Assembly: GCA_036674765.1 (NCBI GenBank)
Contig: JARVKI010000019.1
Location: forward strand, 434,001 to 498,000
Length of the DNA stretch: 64,000 nt
From: Seiridium cupressi
Taxonomy: Eukaryota > Ascomycota > Sordariomycetes > Amphisphaeriales > Sporocadaceae
Direction of reading: 5' to 3'
Part shown: positions 1-12,242 of the stretch, in pieces
Numbering within the stretch: the stretch's first letter is position 1
How the letters are laid out: the number at the start of each line of letters is the position of its first letter
Notes under the pieces: model-generated
Seen by the model: only the letters and a program-made list of their open reading frames with translations
The model's database searches: none
Told to the model about the DNA's origin: nothing
Position numbers and translations under genes: made by a program

Positions 1-1958
1 ACGATCGGCCACATGTTTGATCAGCCCGTCTGTGTAATCATCATGTGTACCGGGTCGATCGTACCCTTCAGATGAGAAGGCGTTGACAAGAACGATGCAA
101 GCCTCCGACGCCCCGTCGACGTAAGGCTCGGGGCTCACGAAGTCCCAGAATAATGCCGTACCATCGTCATAGGCTCGAGAATTGATGACGTCGAAGGGTG
201 CACTGATATAGGATGGTGTCACGGCACCACTCCCCCCACCGCTGATTATAGTGCCATCAGGAGCAATTTGAGGAACCTCTTCTAAGGAATCAAGAGCAAA
301 CGCGCCCGAAATGTAGCGACCCATGAACGCTGATTCACCACCAAACATCCACGCAGTGGTACCTCCTGTCGCGTTGTAATTCCACTGATCTGGGTTTCTG
401 GCAGAATAGCCGTATAGAGACAGAATCTTGGGTTTTTGGAGTGGAAGAGCCGAGTTTGTATTCTTGACGAGCACATGCCCCTCGATAGCGCCGTCCAACA
501 GGGTCTGCTTGAAGGACGCATTCCGTGCATCAACGATGGTATGAGGTTTTGTGAGATCATTTGGCATGCCGATGCCGGGCTCCGGGAAGTCTTGGTCTTG
601 GCCCATCTGGAACCAAGCTGCAACAATTCGTGTGGTCATGTCGTCCAGCCGTGCTTCGGAAATAGAACCATTTTTGACCGATTCAAGCAGCTTGTCCCCC
701 CAGAGGTTCGCTGCATCAGGTTGCACCATATCCATGCCAGCAAGAGCAGACGCGACACCCGCGTGGAGTGCGCCCCAATCGGAAACGACGAAGCCTTGAA
801 AGCCGAGCTCTGTCTTGAGCAACCCGTTCTGGGCTTTGCTGTTCGCACAGCCATAGGAATTGTTCACTCTGTTGTAACTACACATGATGTTCCCCGTCCC
901 TGCCTTGACTGCATCCTGAAACGGCCAGAGATACATCTCGTGCATCGTTTTGTCGTCAATATTCGAGGAGACGGCCTCAACGCCATGGGCCGGCACGCGG
1001 TTCGTCTCTTGTTCATTCCCGATGAAATGTTTGGTGCTGGTGATTACGCCGACCGACTGTATACCAGACACAGTCTCGGAAGCGAGAGCTCCACATAGAT
1101 AAGGGTCGACGGAGAATCCTTCCCAGTTCCTGCCGCCTGTGACGACTCTGCCTACCGGGCCGACGACAGGACCCAGTGCAATATTAACTCCTTTCGTTTT
1201 GTACTCACCACCCATGCCTACGCCGCGCTGTCTCGTCAGGCCCTTGTTCCAACTTGCACCGACATGAATTCCAGCAGGCCATCCGGAGACAAAATCAGTT
1301 CCACGGAGTCCCTGTCCAGCATCCATCAAGCATAGACCAGTGAAATTGAGGCGCGATATAGCCGGGATGTTTCCAGCGCATCCAGTGTTCGCCCCTGCGC
1401 CCGTAGTCAAGCTGATCTACGGTCATTAGTCGCACGTCAGCATTGGAGAAAACCAATTCATACCTTTTCTTCGGTTGTCATATTTTGTACGAGGGCCGAA
1501 GCCTTGCTGTAAGAGTCGGACCACGCGCCGGTGCCCGTGATGGGAGCTATTTTCAAGATCAGTCTGTACAATCCCATCCTTGGCATGAGCATCTACTGAC
1601 GTGAGGGATAGACTGGCGCTGACTGTCCATAGAAATAGGTATCATCTGTTACAGCGCCTTCCGTACCGCTACTGCCTCCATTACTGCCGGCCGCACCAGC
1701 ACTACCGCTGTTCCGCAGAGCTAGCAGGCCCAGCAGACCGAGCAGAGGAAGACATAGGACGAAAATGAGCAGCGCCTTTCCACGCTTTTTGCTCAGGATG
1801 GGAAAGCGCCGCTTCAATCGAGAAAACCAGCCAGTGTCGTTGACCGGCGCGCCAGGACTCCTCTCCATAGCTCTCGATGTGGGTGGATGCGAAGTGAAGC
1901 CTCCGGGATTGGTCGTGCTGTTTGGTTCCCTGTCTCGTACGAGACGATACTTCTCCAT
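1..1958 (-). CDS. Membrane-anchored GH3 beta-glucosidase (3' part outside window)
   Basis: Hydrolyses beta-1,4-glucosides such as cellobiose; glycoside hydrolase family 3. Three exons are readable: 1958-1601, 1546-1464 and 1416-1, with phases that fit, giving 619 residues before the window edge. Residues 1-60 are hydrophilic and basic (RLKRR, KKRGK), residues about 61-81 form one membrane segment, and a Gly/Ser-rich linker follows. This is a type II anchor with the enzyme outside, as in Aspergillus BglE-type enzymes. GH3 landmarks are KHFIGNEQE (about 277) and the nucleophile Asp in VVSDWG (about residue 360). The visible end ([11 protein letters not shown]) lies in the second GH3 domain; the C-terminal domain is off the window. 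First intron has a GTCAGT donor. I see no frameshift. Family call is firm; the exact paralogue is not. Confidence 0.93.
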
Positions 1959-3504
1959 GTCTGTCTGCGTCGCCGATCAAAGTCCTGTTGGTTTGGGAAG
2001 ATCTCTAGGCGTAGTATAATGACCTGTCCTCCGGATGGTGGTTATCGTGTTCTCCACACCCTCGCTTGTCAATGACGCAGGTCGTCTATTGCTAGAGGCA
2101 GGAGGAATGATACAGGACGATGGGGAATGCTCGCGATAACTGTCAGAGAATACTAGATTGGCCGTATGAGGAATCAGTTTAATGAAGGCCATCAGCAGTG
2201 TCGAAATGAAAGGCGCACAAAGCGATGTCAACAACACATTGCGCTCGGTGTTTACCCCATGGCCGTCCCGCCCAATGGTGAGTTGCCGTGCTGGGGAGCG
2301 CCGACTGTTAGCGCAGCTTCCGGGGAAACAGCGCCACTAACCTTAAACTTCGAGCCCAGTCAGGGTCTGCCGTGCGTCATTTGCTGGCCCTAGATTCCGG
2401 GGAGATCCACTGTGGTGAGCAGATGTCACATCGAGATTGGATACCGGAGATTGTTCTGGCAAGGACGATTTGTTTGAGCCCTGCGTTGTGCATCTCTAGT
2501 CCATTCTACAGCTGCCTTTTATAACCAGGGTTTTATGCATGTTCGAGGGAGGATTTTAAGCTTTGCATGCAGCACTAAATATGTACCTAGTTACTGTAGT
2601 TACATAGAGATTCAGGTACATGTCTCACAATTAGTACGCAGCGGCATACAATATCCAAATGGTGCAATGAGTAGACCGCCAACAGCTTATGTACACCGCG
2701 GCCAATGTGCGAGATTAGGAGAGTTAACTTCTAAATTATGTTCGCCAAGGTTTGTATGCAATAGCTATTCTATACACCATCGATCCACTGCAACTCCAGC
2801 ACCGCTACCGCCACCGCCACCACCATCACCACTGGGTCATTCGTCGTTATATTTGCTGATGCCAAGAAAAAACATTTGGAGGTATCGTTCGCGCAAAGAA
2901 AAAAGAAGACATGCGCGAAAAGGCCGGAATAAGCTGTCTTCCTCCATATGTACGCAATCGTTAACATCAAGTCCCTTCGCAAGGGCGAGGGATCACACCG
3001 CCGTATATGCGAGGCGCATCGGAAACAGTCGTCGTCAAGAAGCTGTGTTGGTATCAACGGCCTTAGGCAGGCCGTGGCAGTCTATGGTTGTACTGCGGTA
3101 CTAGCGGGTATTCGCATTCGCACATCTAGATGCGCGCCGCGGACGGGGCGGAGAGCAAATTTATAGACTGGGTCTGGGAGAAAGGAGATGGTATAAGCTT
3201 CTCGGATACCATGTTTGTATGCTTTGAGATCGGGGGGGATATTGGTCGTGAATCGAGGAGGGCGCGACCGCATGTGCGGCGCAATGCTAGATTCTTTGGA
3301 ATGTCTCAGCCGTGGCTCTTCCCCCAGATTCCTAACCTCCTGAAGCCGTCATCCTTGGCTGCCTTTGGATGCTGATCCAAATACCAAGAATTGTTGCATC
3401 TTCAACGCCTAGAGAGGCGCGGGAGTATCGGGGCTGATTTGCGCTTGCAATTGTGTGCGCTGTAGATGGAGAGTGGATCGAAACCCTGGTTGAGGTCGGA
3501 AGAC
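1959..3504. other. Intergenic region, no gene seen
   Basis: Upstream DNA of the beta-glucosidase and 3' flank of the G-alpha gene. Open frames here (for example 2535-3104 +) have no recognisable domain. There is a short imperfect ACC/CCG triplet repeat at about 2800-2830. Confidence 0.6.
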
Positions 3505-4979
3505 TCACAAGATGAGCTGCTTCAGGTTGCGCTGGATGATCATATCCTGCACCGAGCCCATGGTGATCTTCAGCAAGTTCGTGTCCGTGGCGTTCGTGAA
3601 GTGACCATAGATCTCCTTCTCGGGGTTCCTGTTAAGAGCCCTGAACTTGTCCATGAAGTATTTACTCGCTTGCTTCCAATCATCCCGCGGGCCCTGGTAG
3701 TCGACGAATCCGTGGCTCGTTATCGGACTCGACGACAGTTTCTCCTTGAATAAATCCATCTTGTTGAGAAACAGAATGAGGGCCGACTTGGTGAACCAGT
3801 GGGAGTTGGCGATGGACTCCCACAACATCAAAGCTTCGTTCATTTGGTTCTGCACGTACTCGTCAGTTCTTGCCTGTAGGGCTCCCTCGCTTCACTTACA
3901 CCGTCTTTATCCTCCACCAAGCACTGATCATAACCGCTGATGGCCACGAGGAACAGCAAGCTGTTTACGTTCTCGAAACAATGTATCCACTTCTTTCGTT
4001 CTGAACGCTGGCCACCGACATCGAACATACGGTATGTGAGTTGGCCCAGGTCGAAGACAGTCTCAGTGATACCCGTCGTCCTCAATCTCGATCGGAGGAG
4101 ATCTTGATCGTTGGGAATGTAGCCTTTTGCCCAGATCCGGTCAAGGTCGTCGCAGAAGCTACGATGATATGGTTAGCAGCAGGAGGGAAAAGGTGGTGAT
4201 ATTTTAAAAAAAAAAAAAAAGAAAAAAAAAGAAAAACAAGACAGTTGGCCATGTCACCCTCCAGATTGGAGACATACTATGATAGGTTATCGTGAAGGGC
4301 ATATTCGTTTCCCTTCAGCACAGCCTTCTGAACGCCTGCGTCGCTCCACAGCGTTTTGATTGGCTCCAAGTACTCCTCGGGTAGGTTTTCGTTGGGCGAG
4401 ATCTCATGGTCGACTAGAATCATGGCCTGGTTTTTCTGTCCACAGGCAATTGGTCAGCTCTGTGGAAACGATTTGAGGCGCGCCTGATTGGATACGCAAT
4501 CGGAAAAGCTGCGAATATAATCACTCCTGCAAAAGAGATTTCTTACCTCGTTGTCCTTGTTTTCAAACTCGATTGACTGGTCATTCATGACATCGAAGAT
4601 GAGCCGCATTGACTGGACCACATTGCTAAATACTACTGGCTTCCACTCGAGCCTCTCGTTTTTGCTGAATCCTTGCGCGTATATTAACTTCATCTGCTTC
4701 AAGACTGTCGATTTCCCTGATTCTCCGGCACCTGCGCATTGTTCCGTCGTTAGCGAATTGCTTGGGATCGCGATTGGTTACGGTGAGACATGTTCGTGCC
4801 GCTTGCTGCTGCAGGAGAAGGAGAAGAAGAAAAAAGGAGGGAACGCAACCACACGACGTACCCAACAGTAGAAGTTTGACTTCTCTGGCCATTCGCTTCT
4901 CATCTTGGCGGATGATTTTGTCAAGCTCGCGCGACCGATTCTGGCCCTCCTCGTCTGTTTTCCTACTTCCGAAACACAT
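3505..4979 (-). CDS. ganA: Heterotrimeric G-protein alpha subunit, group II (GNA-2/GanA type)
   Basis: GTPase that relays signals from seven-helix receptors at the plasma membrane. Five exons (4979-4862, 4731-4547, 4435-4278, 4158-3900, 3849-3505) give 354 residues, the normal length. All G boxes are present: P-loop GAGESGKST (about residue 40), switch I RTTGITET, switch [18 protein letters not shown] and TNATDT. The start MCFGSRK matches group II subunits of Neurospora GNA-2 type. There is no Gly2, so no N-myristoylation site, but Cys2 could be palmitoylated. The C-terminus (QLIL) lacks the Cys at position -4 that pertussis toxin modifies. An in-frame upstream ATG at 5180 would add 67 low-complexity residues and is rejected because the family starts at MCFG. 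The third intron carries a long pyrimidine run on the sense strand. Confidence 0.95.
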
Positions 4980-7900
4980 GATGGCGCGGTTGGCTCCTAG
5001 GGCCGGGAAGCGCGAGTTGGATGTTGCTTGCACTGGCTGTGCGGGTGGGGTATCGCTGTGTTCCCCGAGACGGGATGTTCTGCAGGAGCTGCTCGATCCC
5101 AAGATGTTGCCGCGTACGGCACGTTCGGGTGATGGCGCGGGACGAGACGCCTCACGCGTGGATGAGGGTGAGCCGTACAAAATGGAAGTGACTGTGGAAA
5201 GATGACGATGGTGAGATGAATGGGGGTGCTCGGGATCTTAGCTCCAGCAAGTGGCTTCGAAGCTTTCTTAGTTCTAGGAATAATTCAAGACCAGGCCGTG
5301 GCCCCAGTTCGCTCCAGGTTAGGTTAGCCAGTTGTCGCTTTTGGTGTCCTAGTGTTTCGCATTCGCCAGTAGATCAGACAGGCGGCCAGCGGAAGAGACA
5401 GGCTAAAAGAGTTGAGCTTGCGGCTAGCCTTTACACAAACATGGAGAGTAATGATGCTTCGGTCTTAGCCTGCTGACGCTTTATGTAAGCGCAAGACATG
5501 CACCCGACGAAGAGAAGATTGATAGAGCACGAAGAAATGACAACCAGAAGACGCAACAAGACGACGGCTGCGGAATCTGCGGGGCTTCCCAGAGGCAGGC
5601 AAGAGCGAGTAATGTATGGGCGACTCGCTATTAAGGGGAAAACCCACCCCAAGAAACAGGCCCTGAGGGACAGAAGTATCTCTCTGGTATCTCGCAACCT
5701 GGAATATGCATGCTACCTGCGCTGCAGACCCATGAGGTGGTTACTTTCTCGGGACACACCACAACAATGTCGGCTTTGACCCCTTCGAGGGAGGATCGGC
5801 GTCATCTCATTGCATACATACATGGTCAGCCAGCCTCCACAGCTGCCGAAGCCTTTTCGCTCCTCACCTTATGTATGGTGAGCGAGGCTTCTCACCCCCA
5901 TGCCTATGTAAGTTAAGTCATCAAGCGTGGAAAGCGAGGCAACAGCCTCGGGAGTTGCGGTTGGCCAAAAGCCGTTGAAAAACGTGAGACGGTAGACCCG
6001 ACCCCATCGGCAGCAAAACAGTCAAATCAGCGGCCTCGATTGAAATCAAAGTGGGTGAAAAGCCCCCTCCAAGGGAGAACTCTACTATGCACTTGTGAGT
6101 AGGTTTGCAGCAAGGCCCGCACTTTGCTTCCCGTACCACGCTCGAATAAGCTAATGAGGCATGGGACCGGCGCATTCAGTGTGGGCTGCCAGGACACTAA
6201 TAAGGTAGGATTCGTTGATAGCTCAACTGCAATCTTATGGCAGACGACGTTGGGCGTGCATTCTGCGCCTCGATCCTTTACGTGTAACATTTGAGAAAGA
6301 CAGAATGGGGGTTGCCTTTATGTACAGCATGGGATGTATGTTTCAGCCATTCCTACTGTGAAATCATCGGGATAAATCACAAAATCCCTGTAGCCGCGAC
6401 CCTGGTTCGTACATTAGTGCGCCCCCATCCATGTGTCTTGCCTGCAGAACCCCGTCCGGGTTCGGTATGGATTGGCAGGATTTCGAATCTCATCAATCCA
6501 TATCGCTGCAGCGCTGCTCCTTCGCGGGATGGATCCGGCCTACCCATAGGCCCTGCTCGCGGTTCTACCCTCTGAGCAGCCCCATCGTGGAAGCCAAGGG
6601 AGTACATATGTAAGGAGAGCAAACTTCAGCAGGACTTGCGTTACAGCGGTGGGGCCGGGCCAGGCAGCCCGCCGCCCATAGTCCGTCCAACTGGTCATCT
6701 CCTCGACTCCAGGCACGCCTCCAAACCGAAATCATGACAGACGAGACAGCCCATACGGCATTATTTAGAGTTGGCCCCAACCTCTAGCCCTGCAACACGA
6801 AGAAGCTCGCACGAGTCAAGTGTTGACAAAACGGCTGCGACTAGCCGTGCCCGTGGATTCGGAGCCCTGCCAACCCTGGTCTGGTTTGGTCTGGTCTGGT
6901 CCGGTCCGCTCTTGTCCTGGGAAACTGGAGTACAGCACGTGCCGCGTGCCCCTGGGTGTCGGCTGGCAAGGCATAAGTAGAATTGGGCGGCTCAGCTTTT
7001 TGACCGGTCCGCCAATGGTGGGCACAAAGAGCATACAACTTGCGATCTACTCACCGACGAGAATGTGTCGCACGGCGTGTACGAATACCTAGCGCAGAGT
7101 AATCCGCATGCTGACATGTTACAGTCACACATCCTTCCTCTTTGGCGACACCATCCTTCTGCTTTGGACGAGGATTGGTTTGCCTGGTACATTTTCTAGA
7201 AGGCCGCCGAAGAGGACTTGGATCCACCAAGTAGCATTCTCTCGGCTTTATTTTTGGTAAAAACACGTGCTATTCGCAGCTTGGCCTTGCTTCTTGCAGC
7301 TCCTGATGTCGCATGTCAGATGTCAAGAGACCTGGAGACCTGGAGACCTGTCGCTTTTGTTATGTAATATTATTTTCGCTGCAAGTGCTTTGGGGTTCAT
7401 GTAAGTTTATTAGGCCCAAAAATAAGGAGGCGCAGGCCGCGGCTACTTGTTTCAGCACTTGCTACGTCTTTCCTTATGGGGCACTGCTTATGCCTCAGGC
7501 CTTCGCCCCCAGGGCACCTTGCAGTCTCATCATGACTATAAGTGAACTACCAATCGTATGCAAGACCTTCCCACTGCTAGTCGAGAGTAACAATGCCACG
7601 AGCTACCAAGACATGGGGAACAGCCATTTCTTAAGCCTGACCCGTCTCTGTTGCGTTTACTACGGCAGCACAGTCTAGTGCTACTAACCACCTGGCAGGG
7701 ACACTTAAGAGGACTGCCACGTATTATGCCTAAAGAAAAACCATTACACGCTGAAACTTTATGTTGGCGATTGTCGGGTTTCGCAATTGATACGCCTGGG
7801 AACCCGTTATGAAGTCCCCCCTGAGTGGGCAGACTGCATGGTTGAGAGGATGTGTGACCTGTTCTCCAGAGCCGTCCGCTGCAGCCCCGAGTGCTCGGAG

Positions 7901-8291
7901 GGCTTTTGCCAGGGACGGCCCCCGGAGGCCCGGAGTCAGAAGTCTTGCGTGTACCGGACGCCTGTGCCCTGGAGTAAGAAAACTACCTAACGCATAACAT
8001 TGCAAACATTGAATTATGGAGAGCGTCCGAGTCAATTGAGCGACTTTCATGCAGCACTACATCCGCCCTGTATGCGCTCATACAAGCTTCGTCGGCGTCG
8101 GGCAGCGGCGGCGGGCGGCTTTTTTGCTCACCAGCAAAATTTTTCCAAACTTTTGGATAATCGGGCAGCACAAGAGTATCCACAGTAGTCGAGCAGCAAG
8201 TAGCATCCGCAGTTTCTTCAACACCACATCAATCCAGGAGATCACCCAACGTGTCAGATCTGTTCACTCGCCTGCTCAAGACCTTGCCAAA
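4980..8291. other. Long intergenic region, no gene supported
   Basis: About 3.3 kb between the divergently transcribed G-alpha and spermidine synthase genes. All frames are short and none shows a domain. An imperfect TGGTC/TGGTT repeat lies at about 6878-6910. It most likely holds the two promoters and long 5' leaders. A lineage-specific gene with many introns cannot be excluded by eye. Confidence 0.5.
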
Positions 8292-9574
8292 ATGTCCGAG
8301 ATTACGCACCCAACCATTAAGGGTAAGTCGCCGTGAGCTGCTGATGTTTCTGCATGTTTCCTCAACGACGTTTGTCGACTTTCACATGTTTACTCCCTCG
8401 GATCCCCCTCCTTCTGAAGCACACCCAACAACATGCGTTTGATGGCCTCGTTCTGCCCCTATGGCAGACTGTTGTTTCGTGCTGTTTCGAACGATTGGTT
8501 TCGAGGATATAATTACATCGTTGACAATGCGTTAATTGCTGACAATACTTTGCAGATGGCTGGTTCAGGGAGATCTCTGAAATGTGGGCAGGTAAGTGGC
8601 GGGGGTGGTCTCAATATCATGACTGATAAAACTGATTAGCCATACAGGTCAGGCCATGACTCTGAAGGTTAAGAAGGTCCTGCACCACGAGAAGAGCCAG
8701 TATCAAGATGTCTTGGTCTTTGAGTCTGAGAAGCACGGCAACGTGCTGGTGCTCGACAACGTCATCCAGTGCACCGAGTACGACGAGTTTTCGTACCAGG
8801 AGATGATCACCCACCTGGCCATGTTCGCTCACCCTGACCCCAAGAAGGTGCTGGTCATTGGTGGCGGTGATGGAGGTGTCTTGCGTGAAGTCGTCAAGCA
8901 CGACGGTGTCGAGGAGGCTACCCTCTGCGACATTGACGAGGTACACACCGATGGCCCTTTACTTTTTAGGACTGATGAACGAGTACTAATCTCTAAACAT
9001 AGGCTGTTATTCGTCTCTCTAAGATCTATCTGCCCGGCATGGCCGAAAGCTACAAGCATCCCAAGGTGAAGGTGCACGTTGGTGACGGCTTTAAGTTCTT
9101 GGACGACTATAAGAACTGCTTCGATGTTATCATCACGGATTCTTCCGACCCCGAGGGTCCGGCCGAGAGCCTGTTCCAGAAGCCTTACTTCCAGCTTCTG
9201 CACGATGCTCTCCGACCTGGCGGTGTTATCACCACTCAGGGTATGCAGCATTTCTTTCGTTCCATACTTTGGTTCTCTGCTAACTGCATACCATAGCCGA
9301 GAGCCAGTGGCTCCATCTGCCTCTCATCAAGCAGGTCAAGAAGGACTGCGGTACTGTCTTCCCTGTCGCTGAGTATGGCTTCACTACTATCCCCACCTAC
9401 CCTTCGGGCCAGATCGGTTTCATGGTCTGCTGCAAGGAGGCTGGCCGTGATGTTAAGAAGCCCCTGAGGAAGTGGACTCCTGAGGAGGAAGTCCAGAAGT
9501 GCAAGTACTACAACTCCAGGATCCACGAGGCTGCTTTCATCCTTCCCAACTTCGCCGCCCAGGCTCTCCAATAG
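8292..9574 (+). CDS. spe3: Spermidine synthase
   Basis: Transfers the aminopropyl group of decarboxylated S-adenosylmethionine to putrescine, making spermidine in the cytosol. Five exons (8292-8322, 8556-8591, 8648-8940, 9003-9240, 9297-9574) give 291 residues, the usual eukaryotic length. The nucleotide-binding GGGDGG is at residues 94-99, the YDEFSYQEM substrate loop at about 67-75, and the catalytic DSSDPEGP at about 166-173. The start follows a good context (AAAATG), and the first two exons are very short (31 and 36 nt), as in other filamentous fungi. Next gene downstream is an unrelated nitrilase on the same strand. Confidence 0.96.
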
Positions 9575-10139
9575 ATATGGAATTGGTCTGGGGGATGATG
9601 GGATACGAAATGAGTTGATGATCAACGATGGAACGACATCTTGGGAGAGGGCTTCAATCGGAGAAATGTCTCTCAGGGCCGCCATCACTAAAAGACGTCA
9701 GAGAGCATTCACTAAAATTAGGCGTAAATGAAAGTATTGGTATCTTGGTTATTGTTAATTCTTATCCTGAGATGAACAACCCGCTTCCGTATCCGCACCC
9801 GTTTGTTTTGTCACATTTCATGTCATCCCGATCTCTACTAGGTTGAAGTGACATCTGTGTGAAGAGTATAGCGGAACGATTAGATGATTGGCAGGAATGT
9901 ATTTTAGGATCGCGGAACATTGTGTTGCTTTCGATGTAGATAGAGCTATCATTATCAGCGGCCTTTATACTCAATGTCGGACATTCCGCCCGACGACTCC
10001 GACTGAGACGGAGCCAGTTGCACTGATTGCATCACTGCTCTACCCCGCCAACCACTATCTATCCGCCCCTCTAGAGCTCCAGCAACCCCGATCTCGCATT
10101 TAGTTCCGCCGCTTGACCTCCCGACAGTATGCGACCACC
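9575..10139. other. Intergenic region
   Basis: 3' flank of spermidine synthase and promoter of the nitrilase-family gene. I see no further gene. Confidence 0.6.
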
Positions 10140-11153
10140 ATGAGAACATTTCTAAGGAGCCTGAGTCTCTTCACTAGGGCCTTGCCATCTGCTTCACCAT
10201 TTCCAAGTCTCACACCCATTGCCCGCACCATGGCCACGTCCGTCTCTGCCGTGCTCCGACAGCCCGTCAAGCTGGCCTGCATCCAGCTTGCCAGTGGCGC
10301 CGACAAGGACGCGAACCTCGCGCATGCCCGAGACAAGGTCCTCGAGGCCGCGAAAGATGGCGCCAAGATCATCGTACTGCCCGAGTGCTTCAATTCGCCT
10401 TACGGGTGCGACTACTTCCCATCGTATGCCGAGACGCTGTTGCCGAGCTCGCCATCCAAAGACCAGTCGCCCTCGTACCACGCCTTGTCCGCCATGGCTG
10501 CCGAGGCGAAGGCCTACCTCGTAGGCGGCTCGATACCGGAGGCGGATCCGGAATCTAAGAAATACTACAACACGTCTCTAACCTTCGGTCCGGACGGCAA
10601 GCTACTTGCCAGCCACCGCAAGGTGCATCTCTTTGACATCGACATTCCCGGCGGAATCACGTTCCGCGAGAGCGACGTGCTGTCCCCGGGTAACAAGGTG
10701 ACTATCGTCGACCTGCCGGACTACGGAAAGATTGCCATCGCAATCTGCTACGATATCCGCTTCCCGGAGTTGGCGACCATCGCGGCGCGCAAGGGCTGCT
10801 TTGTCCTCGTGTACCCGGGCGCGTTCAACACCACGACCGGCCCCCTACACTGGAGCCTGCAGGCGCAAGCTCGAGCCATGGACAACCAGATCTATGTGGC
10901 CATGTGCAGTCCGGCGAGGGACTTGACCGCGACCTACCACGCTTGGGGCCACAGTCTGATTGCGGACCCGATGGCCAAGATTGTGGTTGAGACGGATGAG
11001 AAGGAGAGTACTGTGAGCTGGGAGATTGATCCCAAGAAGATCGAGGAGACGAGGAAAAACATCCCGCTTGTTGGGCAGAGGCGGTTCGACGTCTACCCCG
11101 ACGTCAGTGCCGGGAAGGTACAGTTTGACGAGCCCAATGTGCCTAAAGAATAG
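10140..11153 (+). CDS. Nitrilase-family omega-amidase (Nit2/NIT3 type)
   Basis: Carbon-nitrogen hydrolase of the Nit2/omega-amidase branch. Members hydrolyse alpha-ketoglutaramate or alpha-ketosuccinamate, and related enzymes act on deaminated glutathione. One exon, 337 residues from the first ATG. The Glu-Lys-Cys triad is visible: E82 in VLPECF, K161 in HRKVHLFD and C203 in AICYDIRF. Residues 1-30 are rich in Arg, Leu and Ser with no acidic residue, like a mitochondrial presequence. A second Met (residue 31, MATSVS) in a good context would give a cytosolic form of family-typical length. A GTG/TTG read upstream of 10140 is not used. Convergent with the methionine sulfoxide reductase gene. Confidence 0.93.
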   Translation: MRTFLRSLSLFTRALPSASPFPSLTPIARTMATSVSAVLRQPVKLACIQLASGADKDANLAHARDKVLEAAKDGAKIIVLPECFNSPYGCDYFPSYAETLLPSSPSKDQSPSYHALSAMAAEAKAYLVGGSIPEADPESKKYYNTSLTFGPDGKLLASHRKVHLFDIDIPGGITFRESDVLSPGNKVTIVDLPDYGKIAIAICYDIRFPELATIAARKGCFVLVYPGAFNTTTGPLHWSLQAQARAMDNQIYVAMCSPARDLTATYHAWGHSLIADPMAKIVVETDEKESTVSWEIDPKKIEETRKNIPLVGQRRFDVYPDVSAGKVQFDEPNVPKE

Positions 11154-11436
11154 ACTGCTACCTAGCCCAGAACCCAAAATTCAACTCTCATGAGACACAC
11201 GGACGGATCCAGCATGTTGTCCATTGCTGACTTGGTGAACGACATTATTATGTGATTTTGTTGCAAGGGACGTTCCCCTGAGTTGCCCCTATTGGCCATT
11301 TGGAGGGTTATATTGAGTGTTGCTCAGTTGAGGAACGTTCAGCGATGAACTCTATGTCTATGGTCAATCAAAAACGCCTTGGGTATAGTTGAATATACTC
11401 CGCCACTTATACTACTCGAAATCAGACCCATTCATG

Positions 11437-12242
11437 TTACCAGTCGCAACCCTTGCCAATAAGTCCCGCCAACCGCTCTAAGTACTTTTGGTCAACCTCG
11501 TCGAACCCGTTCAAGTCTGCACAGTCAATGTCAATGATGGCCACCAACTTTGAGCTCTCTCCCTGCCGAACGACAATTGGAACGACGATCTCGCTCTTGC
11601 TGTCTCCATCACATGCAATGTGACCTGGGAACGCTTCCACGTCCGGCACTAGCTGTGTCTCTTGGCTAGCAGCTGTCGCCCCGCATACACCTCGGCCAAA
11701 AGCAATGGTCTGGCAAGCAACTTTGCCCTGGAAAGGTCCTAGTATGAGTTGCGGCTTGGATGTTGGCTTGGGATCCAGAACGTAAAAGCCTGGTACCGAG
11801 GTGAGCACCGGGAAGGCTACAGAAAGTATGGTACGATGGGATTACTGTACCTGCCCAATTCACGTCGCTACTAGGAGCTGGTAAAGATTTGTATGCATGC
11901 CATAATAGCGAGGCAGCATTGGCTAAGTTGCTTCGTTGAGTCAGAATCCTCATCGTGCTCCTAGCAATATGTCAACAGCATTTTCGACTTACCAGACCTG
12001 GAGGGATAATTTGTTAGCATAAGATACATGTAAGAAGAAGTCGATCGTACTGTTGTTGGCTAGACTCACCCAGTTTGTTTGGTCGTGGAACAAACCCTCA
12101 GCTTGTGCAAGTACCTGCTCGTAGGCTTGCTCCTTCGTGGCCCCTTCGGCAAAGTTGGAGGCGTCTGCGTGGACCTGCCATCTCATACATGGGTGAACAA
12201 GTTGCTCTCAACGGAATGACTGCATTTTGCGAGACTGACCAT
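11437..12242 (-). CDS. Free methionine-R-sulfoxide reductase (GAF-domain fRMsr)
   Basis: Reduces free L-methionine-(R)-sulfoxide, an oxidative-stress repair enzyme (yeast YKL069W family). My spliced model is 12242-12240, 12174-12070, 11997-11993, 11930-11851 and 11789-11437, giving 181 residues, the usual size. The whole protein is one GAF domain: HADASNF near the start, NAASLLWHAY, NWAGFYVLD, LGPFQGKVACQTI, GRGVCG and the C-terminal CDW. The catalytic Cys residues are those in FQGKVAC, GRGVCG and HIACDGD. The third exon is only 5 nt (encodes V plus part of the conserved Cys). The start is uncertain: ATG 12242 (good context, then a 65-bp intron) or in-frame ATG 12186, which would give MRWQVHADAS. 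Confidence 0.88.

Noticed and set aside
436..1098. 220-codon plus-strand ORF
   Set aside because: Antisense shadow of the GH3 beta-glucosidase, whose conserved motifs read on the minus strand.
2535..3104. 189-codon ORF with a proline run
   Set aside because: The Pro run comes from a CCN triplet repeat; nothing else is conserved.
4980..5180. N-terminal extension of the G-alpha protein from ATG 5180
   Set aside because: Group II alpha subunits start at MCFG; the extra 67 residues are low complexity.
6470..6515. tRNA-like string (TTCGAAT flanked by GGAT and CTC)
   Set aside because: The T-arm does not pair properly and no D-arm or acceptor stem can be drawn.
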